NCBI RefSeq assembly: GCF_007066085.1
Contig: NZ_CP041405.1
Location: forward strand, 3,135,001 to 3,199,000
DNA from: Paenibacillus thiaminolyticus
Lineage (GTDB): Bacteria > Bacillota > Bacilli > Paenibacillales > Paenibacillaceae
Reading direction: 5' to 3'
Length of the DNA: 64,000 nucleotides
Shown piece after piece: positions 12,901-21,127 of the stretch. Positions within the stretch are counted from its first letter, which is position 1; every line of letters starts with the position of its first letter. The translations under genes were made by a program, and so were the position numbers. The notes beneath the pieces were generated by a model. It did not search any database. It saw only the letters and a program-made list of their open reading frames with translations, and was not told where the DNA came from.

Positions 12901-13335
12901 ATGAGCAATGAGATCGCCGGCGGGGCGATACTTTGCCGCTTCTTTCTCCGCCATCGTCAGCATCGCAGCTCGGTTGTCAGCGGGGCGATGCGTGTTGAGC
13001 CAGGCCGGTCCTGTACTGCGGCTTCCTGCAACGTCCAGAGCTTCTCTACCGCTCTCCTGATCATGGATCGCGATAAGCACTGCCGCAATATGCTTGCAAT
13101 CATTATCATAGGAATAGAAGGCGGGACAATCGCAATAGGTGCTGATCTCCCCGTCAGGCCATATCTCTACCTCAACCGAGTAGCTGCTGCTTCCCTTCAC
13201 GCGCGCAGTATAGCTGCATCCATCTGCAGACTTCTTCAAGCGTGACACCTTGCCCAGGCGGTAATAATCTTCTCCACGCTTATAGGAAGTAGAGCCGCAG
13301 AATGATTTCACATCTGTCAACGTAAATGCCGGCAT
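9985..13335 (-). CDS. SNF2-family helicase with N-terminal SWIM zinc finger
   Basis: A very large protein (about 1116 residues). A SWIM zinc-binding motif near residues 60-90 (CDCPAF...CKH) is followed by a bacterial SNF2-associated region. The SNF2 ATPase core holds DDMGLGKT (Walker A), LDEAQ (DEAH-box variant) and a C-terminal helicase half with ALTGTPIEN, SGLNLTGAD and GRAHRMGQ. Such proteins translocate on double-stranded DNA and probably remodel DNA-bound proteins or RNA polymerase (RapA/HepA relatives); the cellular role is not settled. ATG codons lie at 13341 and 13335; the second is better spaced from the GGGGGG ribosome site. It appears monocistronic. Confidence 0.9.
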   Translation of the reverse strand: MPAFTLTDVKSFCGSTSYKRGEDYYRLGKVSRLKKSADGCSYTARVKGSSSYSVEVEIWPDGEISTYCDCPAFYSYDNDCKHIAAVLIAIHDQESGREALDVAGSRSTGPAWLNTHRPADNRAAMLTMAEKEAAKYRPAGDLIAHYKMNQAIGMGESSLDSSSTGQGLGRLKFEYTFRVVTNRFFKNPSVMIELRTGVKRLYVVQKVKSFLQSVELAKSHPFTALFTYDPMRHEIGEQDRAMLDLLIQMKHNDEAYREYYSDLAGYLPVTDRKDMFVDPRQWADMLRLLPDVDARLEGLGALGTRMELGEGKLPLQFHITRKTGANYQLDVGELANVTVLPSYRCAMMNGMVYPLDPQEIHKLHDLLTHMSVTQSNGKLDMSEEQLNGFVQHVLPPLRELGQVNIAKPLRERIREPEPQIQLYVDYADGILTARALFRYGAIEIQPLEERQDAPAEQDCILIRDAAREGKLLQRLEAAGLRPTGQRWLSETEDEQYEVLYHLLPVLEKEEGAEIYLSQTLQNIVRHRKRQPKVRADLTGDMNWLDISFELEQIEERELLHIMRSIVEKKKYFRLRDGSFLSLEEEEYQGFADMMESLGMGAADLRGNRIQLPAVRALQLPERASVSGSIRFGRDLRQFVKRFNDLDELDYEVPDGLQAQLRDYQAQGFQWLKMLASYRFGGILADDMGLGKTVQSIAYILSEREQEQESSEEKQPVLIVSPSSLTYNWAQECARFAPQLRVLVVAGQKKERAALWAEMEEADVIVTSYPLLRRDIEFYAEQPFHTLILDEAQAIKNASSQTAQAVSEINAARRFALTGTPIENSLDELWSIFNAVFPGLFTNQKAFRDLPAERVARIVRPFILRRLKKDVLTELPDKIESVQYPELATEQKKLYAAYLAKLQHTTAQDLKTEGFQKSRMKILAGITRLRQLCCHPALFVEGYSGPSGKLQHLLEQVEELTASGRRVLIFSQYSSMLQLIREQLEFAGRTLFYLDGQTPAQERVDMCHRYNAGEAELFLISLKAGGSGLNLTGADTVILYDLWWNPAVEEQAIGRAHRMGQKRVVQVIRLVAEGSIEEKILELQQRKRDLIDEVIDAEGSASSALTEEDIRELLSVT

Positions 13336-13415
13336 TGCCATCTTCCCCCCATTCTCTCTTGCCTCGTCCTATCCGCCTCAACTCGCCCATCATCATAACA
13401 TGATCCAAGCTCAAT

Positions 13416-13762
13416 CTATGTCAATGAACGACAACCGTCGTGAGTCGCCACAAGTTCATCCCACTGCCGCTGCGTCGTTCGCATCTCTATGATAGGTATC
13501 GGTCCTGCCTCTTCGATACGAATTATATTATTCCGCTTAAGCGTCTCCTCAAGCTCCGCCTCATGTTCTTCCCATTGATGCCGTAAGGCGCCCCGCCGTC
13601 GGTGTATCCGACGATGAAGTAAAAGCTCTCATCTTGATCAAATTGCAACGGCTCGCATTCTGCCCATGTAACGCCACGCTTTTTCCTGGATTTGTGTTTG
13701 CTGCGTGATTTCTTCCGTGATATATCTATTCTTTCTCCTCTATCCTGCATGACCATATTCAT
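13416..13762 (-). pseudogene. Small conserved hypothetical gene broken by a one-base deletion
   Basis: The first frame gives a basic N terminus and FYFIVGYTDGGAPYGI, then runs into an unrelated tail ending at 13523. Shifting frame right after APYGI gives WEEHEAELEETLKRNN and continues to a TAG at 13416, making a sensible acidic C terminus of about 55 residues. Inserting one base (ATCA-ATGG to ATC ACA TGG) would give APYGITWEEHE, a pattern I associate with small Bacillus hypothetical proteins. The break lies near 13575. It is either a true disabling mutation or a sequencing error. A GAGG ribosome site precedes the first ATG codons. Function unknown. Confidence 0.65.
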
Positions 13763-13790
13763 TGATCCTCAAATCATTACCCGAGCCAAA

Positions 13791-13827
13791 AAAAGGTCCT
13801 TCTATCCTCAGATAAAAAGACCTTTTC
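13791..13827 (-). terminator. Intrinsic terminator at the end of the glycan locus
   Basis: AAAAGGTC pairs with GACCTTTT across a short loop; the minus-strand reading ends in a run of seven T. It lies just past the sugar-phosphate transferase gene. T runs on both sides may let it act in both directions. Confidence 0.7.
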
Positions 13828-13884
13828 TACCAAGTTTACTATTTTTGCATACCTACATCACCGCCCATATTTTGGATATATGAT

Positions 13885-15291
13885 TCAGTATGCATTTTTA
13901 TTAACAAACCCGTTCCAAATCGTCTTCCAGATGATTTTAATATCGAATAATAAAGACCAGTTCTCGATATAGAAGATATCATAGCGGATGCGTTCCTCGA
14001 TCGACGTGTCGCCACGCAGGCCATTGCTCTGCGCCCACCCGGTAATCCCGGGACGGACATGATGCTTGACCATATACTTCGGAATCTCTTCCTTGAATTG
14101 CTCCACGAAGAAAGGCCGTTCCGGGCGCGGGCCGACGACACTCATATGACCCAGCAGCACATTGAAAAATTGCGGCAGCTCATCGAGACTTGTCTTGCGC
14201 AGAAAGCTGCCGAACTTCGTCTTCCGCGGATCATTCTCCGTCGTCCACACCGTATCCGATACGATGTCCGTGCTCACCTTCATCGAACGGAACTTGTACA
14301 TGTGGAAGGTTCGACGGTTCAGACCGACCCGCTCCTGCTTGAACAGAATCGGCCCCGGCGAAGTCAGCTTAATGCCGAAACCGATAAGCAGCAGAACCGG
14401 CGAAGTAATGAGAATCGCGACAAGCGAGAATGCGATATCGAAGCCGCGCTTGAACACCCGGTTGCGAAGCACATCAAGCGGAATATCGCGAACGTTGATC
14501 ATCGGCATTCCGGCAAAGTTGTCGAAGTATGGCCGCGATGGTAGATAATCGAAGAAGTCCGGAATGATGAGCGTCCGCACTCCCGCCTTTTCACAAGCCG
14601 CGATAATGTCAGGGAACTTGTGATGCGCGTTCAGCGGAAGCGCGATAATGACTTCGTCGACGAGCTTGTCGTTAAGAAGCTGAGCCAGGTTGTTGAGGGT
14701 GCCGAGGATGGGCTTATAACGCTTTTTCTCCAGGGCATCCCACTCAGCCTGATCGTCCAGGAAGCCGATCACCTCATACCCCATATCCGGATGATTTCGC
14801 AAATTTTCATAAAACCGCTTGCCTAAGGAGCCCGCTCCCAAAATAACGATAAACTGCTTGTTGTATCCCTTCTGCCGCAAGGAACGCAGCATCACCTTGA
14901 CCGTATATCGATAAATAACAGTTCCCATTGTGGCCGCCGTAATAAAGATGGCCAGAAATTCGCGTGATATGTGGACCTGCTTGAAAAAGAACAACAGGCC
15001 AAGCAATATAAATAAACTGATAGCATGCGTTTGGATAATACGGAGAAGCTGATCAGCGAACCGCTTTTTCCGATGAAAATGGTACAAAGAAGACATCGCA
15101 CCAACCATAAGCACAATAACGGCATAGATCCCGCCCCAAGCGACATATGTAGAATAAGGGAGAGCGCTGTCGTTCTCCAGCCATCCGCTTATGAACTTTA
15201 TCCACCAGGCCATCCCAAACGCTATCGCGATAATTAGAATGTCGAAAATCATGTACAACTTCGACAGAAAATTTTGATTTTTGCGGAGCAT
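13885..15291 (-). CDS. Undecaprenyl-phosphate sugar-1-phosphate transferase (WsfP/WcaJ-like)
   Basis: A 468-residue polyisoprenyl-phosphate hexose-1-phosphate transferase, the enzyme that starts glycan assembly by loading a sugar phosphate onto the lipid carrier. Four N-terminal helices, a CoA-binding-like domain (VILGAGSLGKRFYENL), a fifth helix and the catalytic bacterial sugar transferase domain are visible (KRGFDIAFS, FKQERVGLN, KTSLDELPQFFNVL, MSVVGPRPERP). Length and position match WsfP, the initiator of S-layer glycan synthesis in P. alvei; whether it moves glucose or galactose cannot be read from sequence. The start at 15291 follows GAGGG; the frame extends 17 codons upstream. It is the last gene of the rml-containing unit. 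Confidence 0.9.
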   Translation of the reverse strand: MLRKNQNFLSKLYMIFDILIIAIAFGMAWWIKFISGWLENDSALPYSTYVAWGGIYAVIVLMVGAMSSLYHFHRKKRFADQLLRIIQTHAISLFILLGLLFFFKQVHISREFLAIFITAATMGTVIYRYTVKVMLRSLRQKGYNKQFIVILGAGSLGKRFYENLRNHPDMGYEVIGFLDDQAEWDALEKKRYKPILGTLNNLAQLLNDKLVDEVIIALPLNAHHKFPDIIAACEKAGVRTLIIPDFFDYLPSRPYFDNFAGMPMINVRDIPLDVLRNRVFKRGFDIAFSLVAILITSPVLLLIGFGIKLTSPGPILFKQERVGLNRRTFHMYKFRSMKVSTDIVSDTVWTTENDPRKTKFGSFLRKTSLDELPQFFNVLLGHMSVVGPRPERPFFVEQFKEEIPKYMVKHHVRPGITGWAQSNGLRGDTSIEERIRYDIFYIENWSLLFDIKIIWKTIWNGFVNKNAY

Positions 15292-15347
15292 ATGCAACCC
15301 TCTTTTTCCTAGACCTAGCCCCATTATACTAGGATTCGGCAATAAGG

Positions 15348-16271
15348 TTAAGACGATATATCCTTTTTGTTGGAATAGGCTGGCTTGGGCGGCCGTAGAG
15401 ACGCTCTTACACGAGCCAATACATTCATGAGCATCGCCAGTCCCAGCTTTGCTCCTATCCCGGCATACATGAGCGCAGTCACCCAGAACGGATACTTTTT
15501 CTTAAAATGCTTATTGTAAAGCACGTAAATCGCCCTATGAAATTCATACGTAATCTTATACGGTTTATTCCGGCTGCTGGCTCGTTTGTAATGAATGATC
15601 TGGGTCTTCGGGTAATAATAATTGACCCACCCCGCCTGCTTAATCCGGTAGCACCAGTCGACATCTTCCCCATACATAAAAAACTGCTCGTCCAACATGC
15701 CGACCTGATCGATCGCTTCACGCCTTACCATCATAAAAGCCCCAATCAAACAATCGATCGGATAAGCCTCGTCGGGGTCCAAATCTTCACGATGATACGC
15801 ATTGATCCTTGGACTCTTCGGAAACAGCTTCGATAAGCGGGATACATAGAAGAACGTAGCCGCCGGCGTAGGGAACCCCCTGCGGCATGCCTTATCCAGT
15901 GACCCATCCGGCAGAACGACTTTACATCCTGACGCCCCAACTTCAGGATGTTCGTCCATGAACCGAATCATCACATCGAGCGTATCCGGTTGGATAACCG
16001 TATCGGAATTAAGAAGCAGAACATACCGGCCTTCCGCGACACGCATACCTTGATTATTGGCTTTCGAAAAGCCAAGGTTGTGTTCGTTCGTAATAAGCTT
16101 GACTTGCGGGCATTGCTGACGGAAGACTTGCAGCGAGTCGTCACGTGAAGCGTTGTCGATTAGGATGACTTCATACTGGAAGTTCGTTACCGATCGGTAG
16201 ACGGACTCTATGCAGTTCAGCGTGAGCTGTTTGGTGTTATAGTTGACGATGATGACAGATAAATCAATCAT
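15348..16271 (-). CDS. Family 2 glycosyltransferase (rhamnosyltransferase-like)
   Basis: A 307-residue GT-A fold enzyme: LSVIIVNYNT at the N terminus, a nucleotide-binding NSD triad in VLLLNSDTV near residue 90, and FFMYGEDVDWCYR, the acceptor-side motif of WbbL-like rhamnosyltransferases. The C terminus has a hydrophobic stretch that may tether it to the membrane. The ATG at 16271 overlaps the TGA of the upstream glycosyltransferase (ATGA), indicating coupling. Next to the dTDP-rhamnose genes, rhamnose is the likely donor; this is inference. Confidence 0.88.
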   Translation of the reverse strand: MIDLSVIIVNYNTKQLTLNCIESVYRSVTNFQYEVILIDNASRDDSLQVFRQQCPQVKLITNEHNLGFSKANNQGMRVAEGRYVLLLNSDTVIQPDTLDVMIRFMDEHPEVGASGCKVVLPDGSLDKACRRGFPTPAATFFYVSRLSKLFPKSPRINAYHREDLDPDEAYPIDCLIGAFMMVRREAIDQVGMLDEQFFMYGEDVDWCYRIKQAGWVNYYYPKTQIIHYKRASSRNKPYKITYEFHRAIYVLYNKHFKKKYPFWVTALMYAGIGAKLGLAMLMNVLARVRASLRPPKPAYSNKKDISS

Positions 16272-17218
16272 TTTAGAATGTCCCCTCTTATCATCATAAG
16301 ACGAAAAACGAGATTGTCCAACTTGGATTGCCGGTAGAGCGGCGTCGTCAAAGCATAATGAATTCGCGGTGCAAGGGTCCGGCCTGATACGAGAAAGTGT
16401 TGCAATCCCTCTCTCTGCTCTATTGGTAATAAATCTCCCCAGCAACGTTCAAACTCTTTCGCTTGAGTCCATAATATTTTTTGAGCCCGATGCTTTTTAT
16501 AGCTGTTCCATTTTTTTGTCCATTTATCAACAAAGCCTTGCTGCCCACCTACAACATTATGTTGATGCTGCCGATAGTAAATGCTTGGTTTCTCATCATA
16601 AATGACTTTGCCAAAGGCAGATACGACCAAATATGCCCACCAATCATGCATGACGATATTTTTGGGAGACGGCATATTACGCTGCATCAAATCAATTGCC
16701 GGGCGGTTGATCATGATTGTGGCACCCACTGCAATATTTTCAACCAATGCATTAAAAAAAGATGGTCCTTTCTTCGGGACCGGGGGCCAACAGTTGAGCG
16801 GCTGCAGCGTATTATCCACCATGAGTGTAGGAGTTAAATACATCATGGGTAGACCGCCGGAATGGATACTTAATGTCTGTATGCCTCTCTCCAACTTATC
16901 CGGCATACAAACATCATCCTGATCGCAGAAGCATATATAGTCTGTATCCTTATGAACATGATTGGTAAGAAGCTCAAAAAAACTAGTAATGACTCCTACG
17001 TTTTTTTCATAAAAAGCCTCTATTTTATAAGGGTAGTGGGATACATATTCGCGAATAATTGCTGTTGTACGGTCAGATGAACCGTCATCACGTATGGTAA
17101 TGAAGAAATGGGAGTGAGTCTGCTTCAATAAACTATCGAGCTGCTCCGCCAAATACTTTTCCCCGTTATAAGTAGAAACAAGAATCTGAACTTTGCCCCG
17201 CTGTTCTCCCATACTCAT
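16268..17218 (-). CDS. Family 2 glycosyltransferase (rhamnosyltransferase-like)
   Basis: A 316-residue GT2 enzyme with VQILVSTYNGEKYL at the N terminus, DDGSSD, and the metal-binding FCDQDDV near residue 100. This pattern is common in enzymes that transfer rhamnose from dTDP-rhamnose in O-antigen and S-layer glycan loci. It begins 11 bases after the rfbD stop and overlaps the next gene by four bases. It should act on the cytoplasmic face of the membrane to extend the lipid-linked glycan. The exact acceptor is unknown. Confidence 0.87.
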   Translation of the reverse strand: MSMGEQRGKVQILVSTYNGEKYLAEQLDSLLKQTHSHFFITIRDDGSSDRTTAIIREYVSHYPYKIEAFYEKNVGVITSFFELLTNHVHKDTDYICFCDQDDVCMPDKLERGIQTLSIHSGGLPMMYLTPTLMVDNTLQPLNCWPPVPKKGPSFFNALVENIAVGATIMINRPAIDLMQRNMPSPKNIVMHDWWAYLVVSAFGKVIYDEKPSIYYRQHQHNVVGGQQGFVDKWTKKWNSYKKHRAQKILWTQAKEFERCWGDLLPIEQREGLQHFLVSGRTLAPRIHYALTTPLYRQSKLDNLVFRLMMIRGDILK

Positions 17219-17229
17219 TCACTTCCATC

Positions 17230-18069
17230 TCAAGGTTGATGTAAAAAATCACGCAGCGCTTCCCGCCAGTGCCGAATCGGCGTAAAGCCATTCACTCGAA
17301 TGGCCATTGGCTCCAAAGCTGAATAACGAGGCCGAGGAGCCGGGCGCGGGAATTGCTCTGTCGTACATGGATCAACCTGGACTGCCATCTTGGCTTCTTC
17401 AAAAATAGCTTTGGCAAATTCATACCAGGTGCATATTCCCGTATTCGATGCATGATAGATGCCGTACTTTTCAGTCGCAATCAGTTCTTCCAAAAAGAAC
17501 GACAAATCACACGTGTATGTCGGCGAGCCCCATTGGTCATTGACGACTTGTAAGGAATCGCGTTCAGCACCAAGCTTTAACATCGTTTTGACAAAATTAC
17601 TGCCGGAAGCTCCATACACCCAGGACGTTCTTACAATAAACCAACGGGAACTTAGAGACTGAACCAATTGTTCCCCCGCTCGCTTCGATTTTCCGTACAC
17701 GGTTAATGGGTTAGTATTGTCATATTCATAATAGGGGCTTGAGCTATTGCCGTCAAATACGTAGTCTGTGCTAATATAACAAACTTTGGCTTTCACATGC
17801 TCTGCTGCTGCAACAATATTTCTCGTTCCGATGGCGTTCACCAGGTAGGCATTATCTTGATCCGTTTCTGCATGGTCGACCTCGGTATACGCCGCACAAT
17901 GAATGATCGCCTCTGGCTGCAATTCAGTAATAATGTCTCGGCATCGCTTCTCGTCCGTAATATCTAAGTCCGATCTTCCCATCCCTATTACACGATGTCC
18001 TTTTTCAGCAAAAAGGCGGACTACGTCCGCCCCTAACTGCCCATTAGCGCCTGTTACGAGTACTTTCAT
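17230..18069 (-). CDS. rfbD: dTDP-4-dehydrorhamnose reductase
   Basis: A 279-residue short-chain dehydrogenase that makes dTDP-L-rhamnose in the last step of the pathway. It starts with the NAD(P)-binding KVLVTGANGQLGADVV, has STDYVFDG and the catalytic YxxxK in YGKSKRAGE, and ends in a substrate-binding C-terminal part (PRPRYSALE). It follows rfbB by only three bases, in the order A-C-B-D also reported for the P. alvei S-layer glycan locus. Confidence 0.96.
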   Translation of the reverse strand: MKVLVTGANGQLGADVVRLFAEKGHRVIGMGRSDLDITDEKRCRDIITELQPEAIIHCAAYTEVDHAETDQDNAYLVNAIGTRNIVAAAEHVKAKVCYISTDYVFDGNSSSPYYEYDNTNPLTVYGKSKRAGEQLVQSLSSRWFIVRTSWVYGASGSNFVKTMLKLGAERDSLQVVNDQWGSPTYTCDLSFFLEELIATEKYGIYHASNTGICTWYEFAKAIFEEAKMAVQVDPCTTEQFPRPAPRPRYSALEPMAIRVNGFTPIRHWREALRDFLHQP

Positions 18070-18072
18070 CCC

Positions 18073-19089
18073 TTACTCCCCCAGCCGTACCCCGTATTGT
18101 TTTTCATAATAGGTTTGGTATGCTCCGGACTGTATTCTCTCCCACCATGTTCGGTTGTTCAAATACCATTCAATCGTTTCTTTAATCCCTGTCTCAAAGG
18201 TATGCTTCGGCTTCCAGCCGAGTTCGGTCGTTATCTTCGTCGCATCAATTCCATAGCGGCGATCATGCCCTAATCGGTCTTCCACATACTTGATTAACGA
18301 ATCAGGCTTTCCAAGCTGTTCAAGAATGGTTCGAACAATGTGAATGTTCGTCCGTTCATTATTCCCACCTATATTGTATACTTCCCCACCGCGGCCTTTA
18401 TGAATAACCAAATCAATGGCGCTGCAATGATCCTCGACATACAACCAGTCGCGAACATTAAGTCCATCCCCATAAATTGGGAGTTGTTTATCATTCAAGG
18501 CATTGGCAATCATTAATGGAATCAATTTTTCAGGGAATTGATAGGGTCCATAGTTATTCGAACAACGGGTGATATTCACAGGGAGACCAAAAGTCTCATG
18601 ATAAGCTCGTACCAGCAAATCTCCTCCAGCTTTGCTAGCAGAATAAGGACTGTTTGGGGCCAATGGTGTTGTTTCAGAAAACAGCCCCGTTTCCCCAAGG
18701 GAACCGTAAACCTCATCCGTCGATACTTGAACGAATTTTGTGACACCGTGCTTTTTGGCAGCATCAAGAAGTACTTGTGTTCCTAATACATTTGTCTTCA
18801 CAAATATTTCAGGGTCAAGAATACTCCGATCGACGTGGGATTCCGCCGCAAAGTTGACAACCACGTCCACACCTTCGCTAAACAACTTCTCCATCGCTTG
18901 AGAATCTGCAATATCCGCTTTAACAAAGCTATAATTTGGGTTGTCTTGAATTTGACTCAAATTCTCAAGATTACCTGCGTACGTTAATGCGTCTACGTTT
19001 ACTATTTTATAGTCCGGGTATTTGTATAGCATGTAAATAACAAAGTTACTTCCGATGAATCCTGCTCCACCAGTGACTAGCAGTTTCAT
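18073..19089 (-). CDS. rfbB: dTDP-glucose 4,6-dehydratase
   Basis: A 338-residue extended short-chain dehydrogenase. Seen: LLVTGGAGFIGSNFV (NAD binding), the catalytic STDEVYGS motif, YSASKAGGD with the YxxxK pair, and NNYGPYQFPEKLIPL. It converts dTDP-glucose to dTDP-4-keto-6-deoxyglucose, the committed step to rhamnose. Its stop is 11 bases from the rfbC gene upstream and three from rfbD downstream, so it belongs to a tight operon. Confidence 0.97.
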   Translation of the reverse strand: MKLLVTGGAGFIGSNFVIYMLYKYPDYKIVNVDALTYAGNLENLSQIQDNPNYSFVKADIADSQAMEKLFSEGVDVVVNFAAESHVDRSILDPEIFVKTNVLGTQVLLDAAKKHGVTKFVQVSTDEVYGSLGETGLFSETTPLAPNSPYSASKAGGDLLVRAYHETFGLPVNITRCSNNYGPYQFPEKLIPLMIANALNDKQLPIYGDGLNVRDWLYVEDHCSAIDLVIHKGRGGEVYNIGGNNERTNIHIVRTILEQLGKPDSLIKYVEDRLGHDRRYGIDATKITTELGWKPKHTFETGIKETIEWYLNNRTWWERIQSGAYQTYYEKQYGVRLGE

Positions 19090-19100
19090 AAGACTTTCTC

Positions 19101-19649
19101 CTATTCAAAATTGATTTCTGCCAATTTGAGGACAGGATGAACCTTATCCTTGTCGGAAAGAATGGGATATGATGTTGGCCAATCAATCCCAAGGTCCGGA
19201 TCATTCCACAGAATCCCTCGATCATGCTCTGGAGAGTAATACTCATCCACTTTATAAAATACTTGAGTATTAGGGACGAGCGTGCAAAAACCATGGGCAA
19301 ACCCCTTAGGTACCAGTAACTGATGTTTATTATATTCGGTTAGTACTACCGCTTCCCATTGGCCGAATGTAGGTGATTCCCGCCGAAGATCTACAACCAC
19401 ATCGTAAATGGCCCCGGATAATACACGTACCAGCTTAGTCTGTGCCTTAGGATTCAATTGATAATGCAATCCCCTTAGAACACCTGGTTGTATAGATAAA
19501 GAATGGTTGTCTTGTATAAATTTATTCATAACGCCTAAAGAGTTGAACTCGTTCTCATTGTAACTCTCCATAAAAAAACCACGGTGGTCACCATGGACCA
19601 CCGGTTCAATTCGCAATGCACCCTCTATGGATAGTGGAGTGATCTTCAA
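19101..19649 (-). CDS. rfbC: dTDP-4-dehydrorhamnose 3,5-epimerase
   Basis: A 182-residue cupin-fold epimerase. The signatures HGDHRGFFMESYN (catalytic His region) and GVLRGLHYQL are clear, and KGFAHGFCTL follows. The start is a TTG at 19649, ten bases after an excellent AGGAGG; no ATG fits. It is the second gene of the rmlACBD unit. It has a slightly long C-terminal tail (residues 165-182) rich in charged residues, as in other Paenibacillus copies. Confidence 0.95.
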   Translation of the reverse strand: MKITPLSIEGALRIEPVVHGDHRGFFMESYNENEFNSLGVMNKFIQDNHSLSIQPGVLRGLHYQLNPKAQTKLVRVLSGAIYDVVVDLRRESPTFGQWEAVVLTEYNKHQLLVPKGFAHGFCTLVPNTQVFYKVDEYYSPEHDRGILWNDPDLGIDWPTSYPILSDKDKVHPVLKLAEINFE

Positions 19650-19664
19650 TATTACTCTACCTCC

Positions 19665-20408
19665 TCACAGTTTCAATTTACCAAATTCATCACCTAAGAC
19701 AATATTTTTAGCTAACTCATTAGCTCGTGACAAAGAAGTGTGCGTCCCGGCATCTGTCCACCAGCCCTGTAAAATATCATATGTTAATTCATTACGTTGG
19801 ATATAGGCATTATTAACATCCGTTATCTCTAGTTCACCACGTAGTGAAGGTTGTAAGGTTTTAATGATCTCGAACACATGATGGTCGTACATATAAATTC
19901 CAGTAACAGCATAGCTGCTTTTGGGCTGTATGGGCTTTTCCTCTATAGACAAGATATGGTCCCCCAACAATTCGGCTACTCCAAAACGTTGTGGATCATG
20001 TACTTTTTGCAATAGAATTTTAGCACCTGATGACTGTTCTCTAAAATTTTGAACATACTCTCCAATTTGGTCTTGAAATACATTATCCCCAAGAATAACT
20101 ACCATTTGATCATTGCCAACAAATTGTTCGGCCAACCCTAATGCCTGTGCAATTCCACCTGCTTCATCTTGTACTTTATAGGTAAAAGAAACTCCCATTT
20201 CTGTTCCACTGCCTAAGAGATTTACGACTTCCCCCATATGCTCTCTGCCTGTTACAACAAGTATATCATATATCCCTGCATCCTTAAGTTTATGTATAGA
20301 ATGAAAAATCATGGGATATTTGCCTACAGGAAGCAAATGTTTGTTTGTAACCTTCGTTAACGGGAAGAGACGGGAACCCGTTCCACCAGCAAGTATGATT
20401 CCTTTCAT
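19665..20408 (-). CDS. rfbA: Glucose-1-phosphate thymidylyltransferase
   Basis: About 247 residues; makes dTDP-glucose from dTTP and glucose-1-phosphate. The nucleotidyltransferase signature MKGIILAGGTGSRLFPLT opens the protein, with VILGDNVF and IEEKPIQPKS downstream. It is shorter than the usual 290 residues, the form seen in Gram-positive S-layer glycan loci. Two in-frame ATG codons lie at 20417 and 20408. The first is only three bases from AAGGA, so I prefer the second. It is the first gene of the rml unit, whose promoter must lie in the AT-rich region above. Confidence 0.93.
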   Translation of the reverse strand: MKGIILAGGTGSRLFPLTKVTNKHLLPVGKYPMIFHSIHKLKDAGIYDILVVTGREHMGEVVNLLGSGTEMGVSFTYKVQDEAGGIAQALGLAEQFVGNDQMVVILGDNVFQDQIGEYVQNFREQSSGAKILLQKVHDPQRFGVAELLGDHILSIEEKPIQPKSSYAVTGIYMYDHHVFEIIKTLQPSLRGELEITDVNNAYIQRNELTYDILQGWWTDAGTHTSLSRANELAKNIVLGDEFGKLKL

Positions 20409-20442
20409 TTCATGCATACATCCTTTTTAATTAATTTTTCTG

Positions 20443-20456
20443 ACACATTCATGTGT
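20443..20456. repeat. 14-bp palindrome upstream of rfbA
   Basis: ACACATTCATGTGT is a near-perfect dyad about 35 bases before the rfbA start. It could be an operator or only an RNA hairpin; no regulator is known to me for this sequence. Confidence 0.35.
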
Positions 20457-21127
20457 TGTTTCAGTTTTCAGTTATAGTAAATTGAAAGAAAAGAACTATG
20501 TAAACCCAAAAAAGACTTATTTACTAACCCCACAATTGTTAATTCCCGCTGACTTTATTGTTGTCTGGCCACTATACTTTTTATTTGCTTTGCCTAAAAA
20601 ATTATGTTCACACATAACCATTATTACGCTCACCAGTATAAGCGCAGGGTAGATTCTCATATAAGTCGCTCACGACGGTTACAATCCGGTGCTATAGACT
20701 ACATCATTCAAATTTTTCAGGATTACATCAAGAAATATGTTTAGAGGCAACCTGTCTAGTCCGACAGGTTGGTCGGAAAAATATTGCTCACATCTTCCAA
20801 GCCACGCTACTTCAGTATTTAGAAATAGCTCAGGAATTCCTACTCACTCACTGATTTCTTCTGATGTCTAAGCGATCTACATTTAGATATTAGTACCTAC
20901 GCTTGCATTACTTGAGCCAATATACAAGTAAGTTCGCAGATATTATAATGGTTATGAGCCACTTTCAATCGACCTCATAAATTTAGCTAGCTCAGTAAAC
21001 TCTTTCTACTTTTTCTATTGCTCTCTTCATTTCTTTGAAAGGGGCTTGAATGTTGACTTTAATTCTAATCAATTATAAGGTGTAATTAACTATTTATCTA
21101 TTAGATAATACTCAAGAGGTGTTTGAC
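20457..21127. other. AT-rich non-coding region between rfbA and the epimerase gene
   Basis: About 670 bases between divergent genes. No convincing frame is seen on either strand. An 8-bp hairpin, AACCTGTC/GACAGGTT, lies at 20749-20770 without a T run. The region must hold the outward promoters, and its length suggests decayed DNA. Confidence 0.5.

Noticed and set aside
20749..20770. 8-bp hairpin AACCTGTC/GACAGGTT read as a terminator
   Set aside because: No T run follows on either strand and no gene ends there.
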